A stretch of DNA of 64,000 nt from Planktothrix agardhii NIES-204 (GTDB lineage: Bacteria > Cyanobacteriota > Cyanobacteriia > Cyanobacteriales > Microcoleaceae): positions 2,187,501-2,251,500 of the forward strand of contig AP017991.1 in assembly GCA_003609755.1 (NCBI GenBank). Direction: 5' to 3'. Position 1 is the stretch's first letter. Each line of letters opens with the position of its first letter. Made by a program: the position numbers and the translations under genes. The notes below the pieces were generated by a model that was not told the DNA's origin, searched no databases, and was given only the letters and a program-made list of their open reading frames with translations. This document shows, in pieces, positions 62,568 to 64,000 of the stretch.

Positions 62568-64000
62568 TTAATCATAATCCTGTCCTGACCCATATTTCCA
62601 CGCTTCTAACCAACGATAATAATAGTATTGAGACGAAAGGGGTAATTTATTAAACATCGGTTCTAGGGTTTTTGCCAGGGGATATAAACCCGTATACAGC
62701 CCTAAATTCCAGTAGTGAATTGTCCAATCAATTAAACTGATTAACCCCACCTGGGGAATAATTTTAAAAATCAAACCGGGATGGGAAAGTGCCGTTTTCG
62801 ATAGGGTTTTAGTTAAGGCGGAAAACCTTACCACATCTTGCAAAAATGGCTTTAAAATCGGTTCTCCCAATTGTTCCATTTCTTGAAATACGGTAGTTAA
62901 TAATTGATTAATTTGTTCGGGGTTAATAGTTTGTTGAATTTCCACACTCATCGACCTTTGAAATAACCAAGTTACGGATAAACTCGGTTGATAGGGTTGT
63001 AATAAAGATAAGGCATTCTGACTTAATTGATCGGTGGTTAAGGCTTGATCAATTCCATCCGTTAACCGTTGTAAATGACGTACCATCGCCCCAAATCCCC
63101 CAAAACTTAAGGGAGATTGATTTCCGCTACTATCTCCCACCGCCAAAACACGATTCCAGGGCATTTTTAACGGACTATTTTTATAACAGGGAAAAAATCC
63201 AAATAACGCCCGTTTAAAGGTTAATTGATTTAACTCAATCTGTTGATATTCGGGTAACAGTTTAAAATAGTCTTCAAACAAAGATTCTAAACTAAACCTT
63301 TGGGGGTCAGCATCTAAATAGGTAAATAAATAAGTTGTTCTTCCATCCCTAGCCGGAAACGCTTCCCAAAAATATTGACATTGATTTTTTAAAGGAGTAA
63401 AAGAAGCGAAAATATCCCCGGTTTGATTATTAGGATATCCCGTCGCACAGGTTCCCACCACTAAACAAACTGCATCGGGTTTTTGTCCTTGTCTAGCTTG
63501 TCGAACTAGGGGGGAAAAATGACCCATTGCATCTATTAATAAGCGGGTTTTTAGGATGATTGACCTGTCCCCTAACCCATCTCCTGCAAGGCGAGGGGAA
63601 TGAATTTCGGTTACATTTACCGCCACACCATCAGGATGAATAATAGACCCTTGATAAGCCGTATTTTCTAATAATATTCCTCCGGCTTCTAAAAATTTAA
63701 TTTTGAGAGTTTCTAATAAATAAACCGGATCAACTCCAATATTAAGAACATCTTTCACCCAAATATCATTACCCTGGGGAAAACTTAAACGGGCGGGGTT
63801 ATATTCCGTAGCGATCGCTGTTTTTAATTCTACCTCAGATAGTAAATTTAATTCAATAAAAACCTCTAATTCGTGACGAGAAATATTCCATTCCTGTTCC
63901 CGTCCTTGGAGTTTTCCTCGTTCAATTAATCCCACTCGCCACCCTTTTATTGCTAAGGTAGCACCGATTAAAATTCCCAGAGTTCCCCCACAAATAACTA
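62568..64000 (-). CDS. CruP-like FAD-dependent protein (lycopene-cyclase paralogue), 5' end missing
   Basis: At least 477 codons of a flavoprotein related to CruA/CruP. The FAD motif GGTLGILIGATLAIKGWRVG lies at the right edge of the window, so the start codon is outside; the internal GTG at 63935 is not the start. Other matches are REQEWNISRHEL, LLIDAMGHFSPLVRQAR, FFPCYKNSPL and VLAVGDSSGNQSPLSFGGFGAM. CruP is thought to limit damage to carotenoids under oxidative stress, whereas CruA cyclises lycopene. I favour CruP on the N-terminal motif, from memory. It is convergent with psaK. Confidence 0.8.
   Translation of the reverse strand, partial: VICGGTLGILIGATLAIKGWRVGLIERGKLQGREQEWNISRHELEVFIELNLLSEVELKTAIATEYNPARLSFPQGNDIWVKDVLNIGVDPVYLLETLKIKFLEAGGILLENTAYQGSIIHPDGVAVNVTEIHSPRLAGDGLGDRSIILKTRLLIDAMGHFSPLVRQARQGQKPDAVCLVVGTCATGYPNNQTGDIFASFTPLKNQCQYFWEAFPARDGRTTYLFTYLDADPQRFSLESLFEDYFKLLPEYQQIELNQLTFKRALFGFFPCYKNSPLKMPWNRVLAVGDSSGNQSPLSFGGFGAMVRHLQRLTDGIDQALTTDQLSQNALSLLQPYQPSLSVTWLFQRSMSVEIQQTINPEQINQLLTTVFQEMEQLGEPILKPFLQDVVRFSALTKTLSKTALSHPGLIFKIIPQVGLISLIDWTIHYWNLGLYTGLYPLAKTLEPMFNKLPLSSQYYYYRWLEAWKYGSGQDYD

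Overview
The window reads as chromosome of a filamentous, non-heterocystous cyanobacterium, closest in feel to Planktothrix/Oscillatoriales. It carries the Mg-chelatase H subunit (chlH), photosystem I PsaK, phycobilisome-related proteins, cyanobacteria-only families (DUF1818, DUF760, DUF4336, DUF1517, the lipid-A-disaccharide-synthase-like family), a CYP120-type P450 and a CruP-like protein. Base composition is AT-rich and HIP1 octamers (GCGATCGC) recur throughout. The genus is an inference; the phylum is not in doubt.

Layout. 1-4.7 kb: minus-strand housekeeping genes (partial wecB, ABC-class ATPase, M28 peptidase, coiled-coil protein, purU). 4.8-7.35 kb: a dacB-type D-Ala-D-Ala carboxypeptidase gene broken by an IS4-family element (1.27 kb) plus a second, internally deleted copy. 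7.3-13.1 kb: lipid-A-synthase-like gene, comB, a DUF3102-like/RusA nuclease fusion, an epimerase stub and a PAS histidine kinase. 13.3-17.3 kb: TpsB-type remnant, a MITE, a Uma2 nuclease, and a beta-class DNA methyltransferase interrupted by a 334-residue intein that carries a DUF559 (Vsr-like) nuclease. 17.5-20 kb: tRNA-Pro(GGG), DUF1818, a membrane protein, rpoZ and a LysM-M23 peptidase with a structured element upstream. 20.4-28.6 kb: HtrA protease, DUF760, scpB, small Cys protein, second M28 peptidase, LRR protein, GH25 lysozyme, truncated acetyltransferase, P450. 28.9-36.5 kb: small stress-type cluster (CsbD, exported protein, lmo0937-type), repeat/PPC protein, CHASE-PAS hybrid kinase, hflX. 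36.7-41.5 kb: peptide ABC ATPase, then a decayed stretch with a RAYT transposase and its REP palindromes, a TPR-CHAT pseudogene, a nuclease pseudogene hit by a MITE half-copy, and a PIN remnant. 41.5-64 kb: chlH, ccs1-ccdA, pentapeptide protein, a divergent phycobiliprotein plus linker, VOC and XisF-like recombinase, GGDEF-EAL regulator, O-antigen-ligase-like protein, DUF1517, DUF4336, HAD phosphatase, NdbB-like oxidoreductase, psaK, CruP-like protein.

The strongest theme is invasion by repeats. At least six families of short palindromic or inverted-repeat elements are visible. Several sit in frame inside coding sequence or supply the last codons of genes (intein, RusA fusion, acetyltransferase, HAD phosphatase, RAYT). 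The most unusual system is the intein with a DUF559 nuclease placed at the SAM-binding motif of a DNA methyltransferase. No CRISPR array or rRNA operon was seen.
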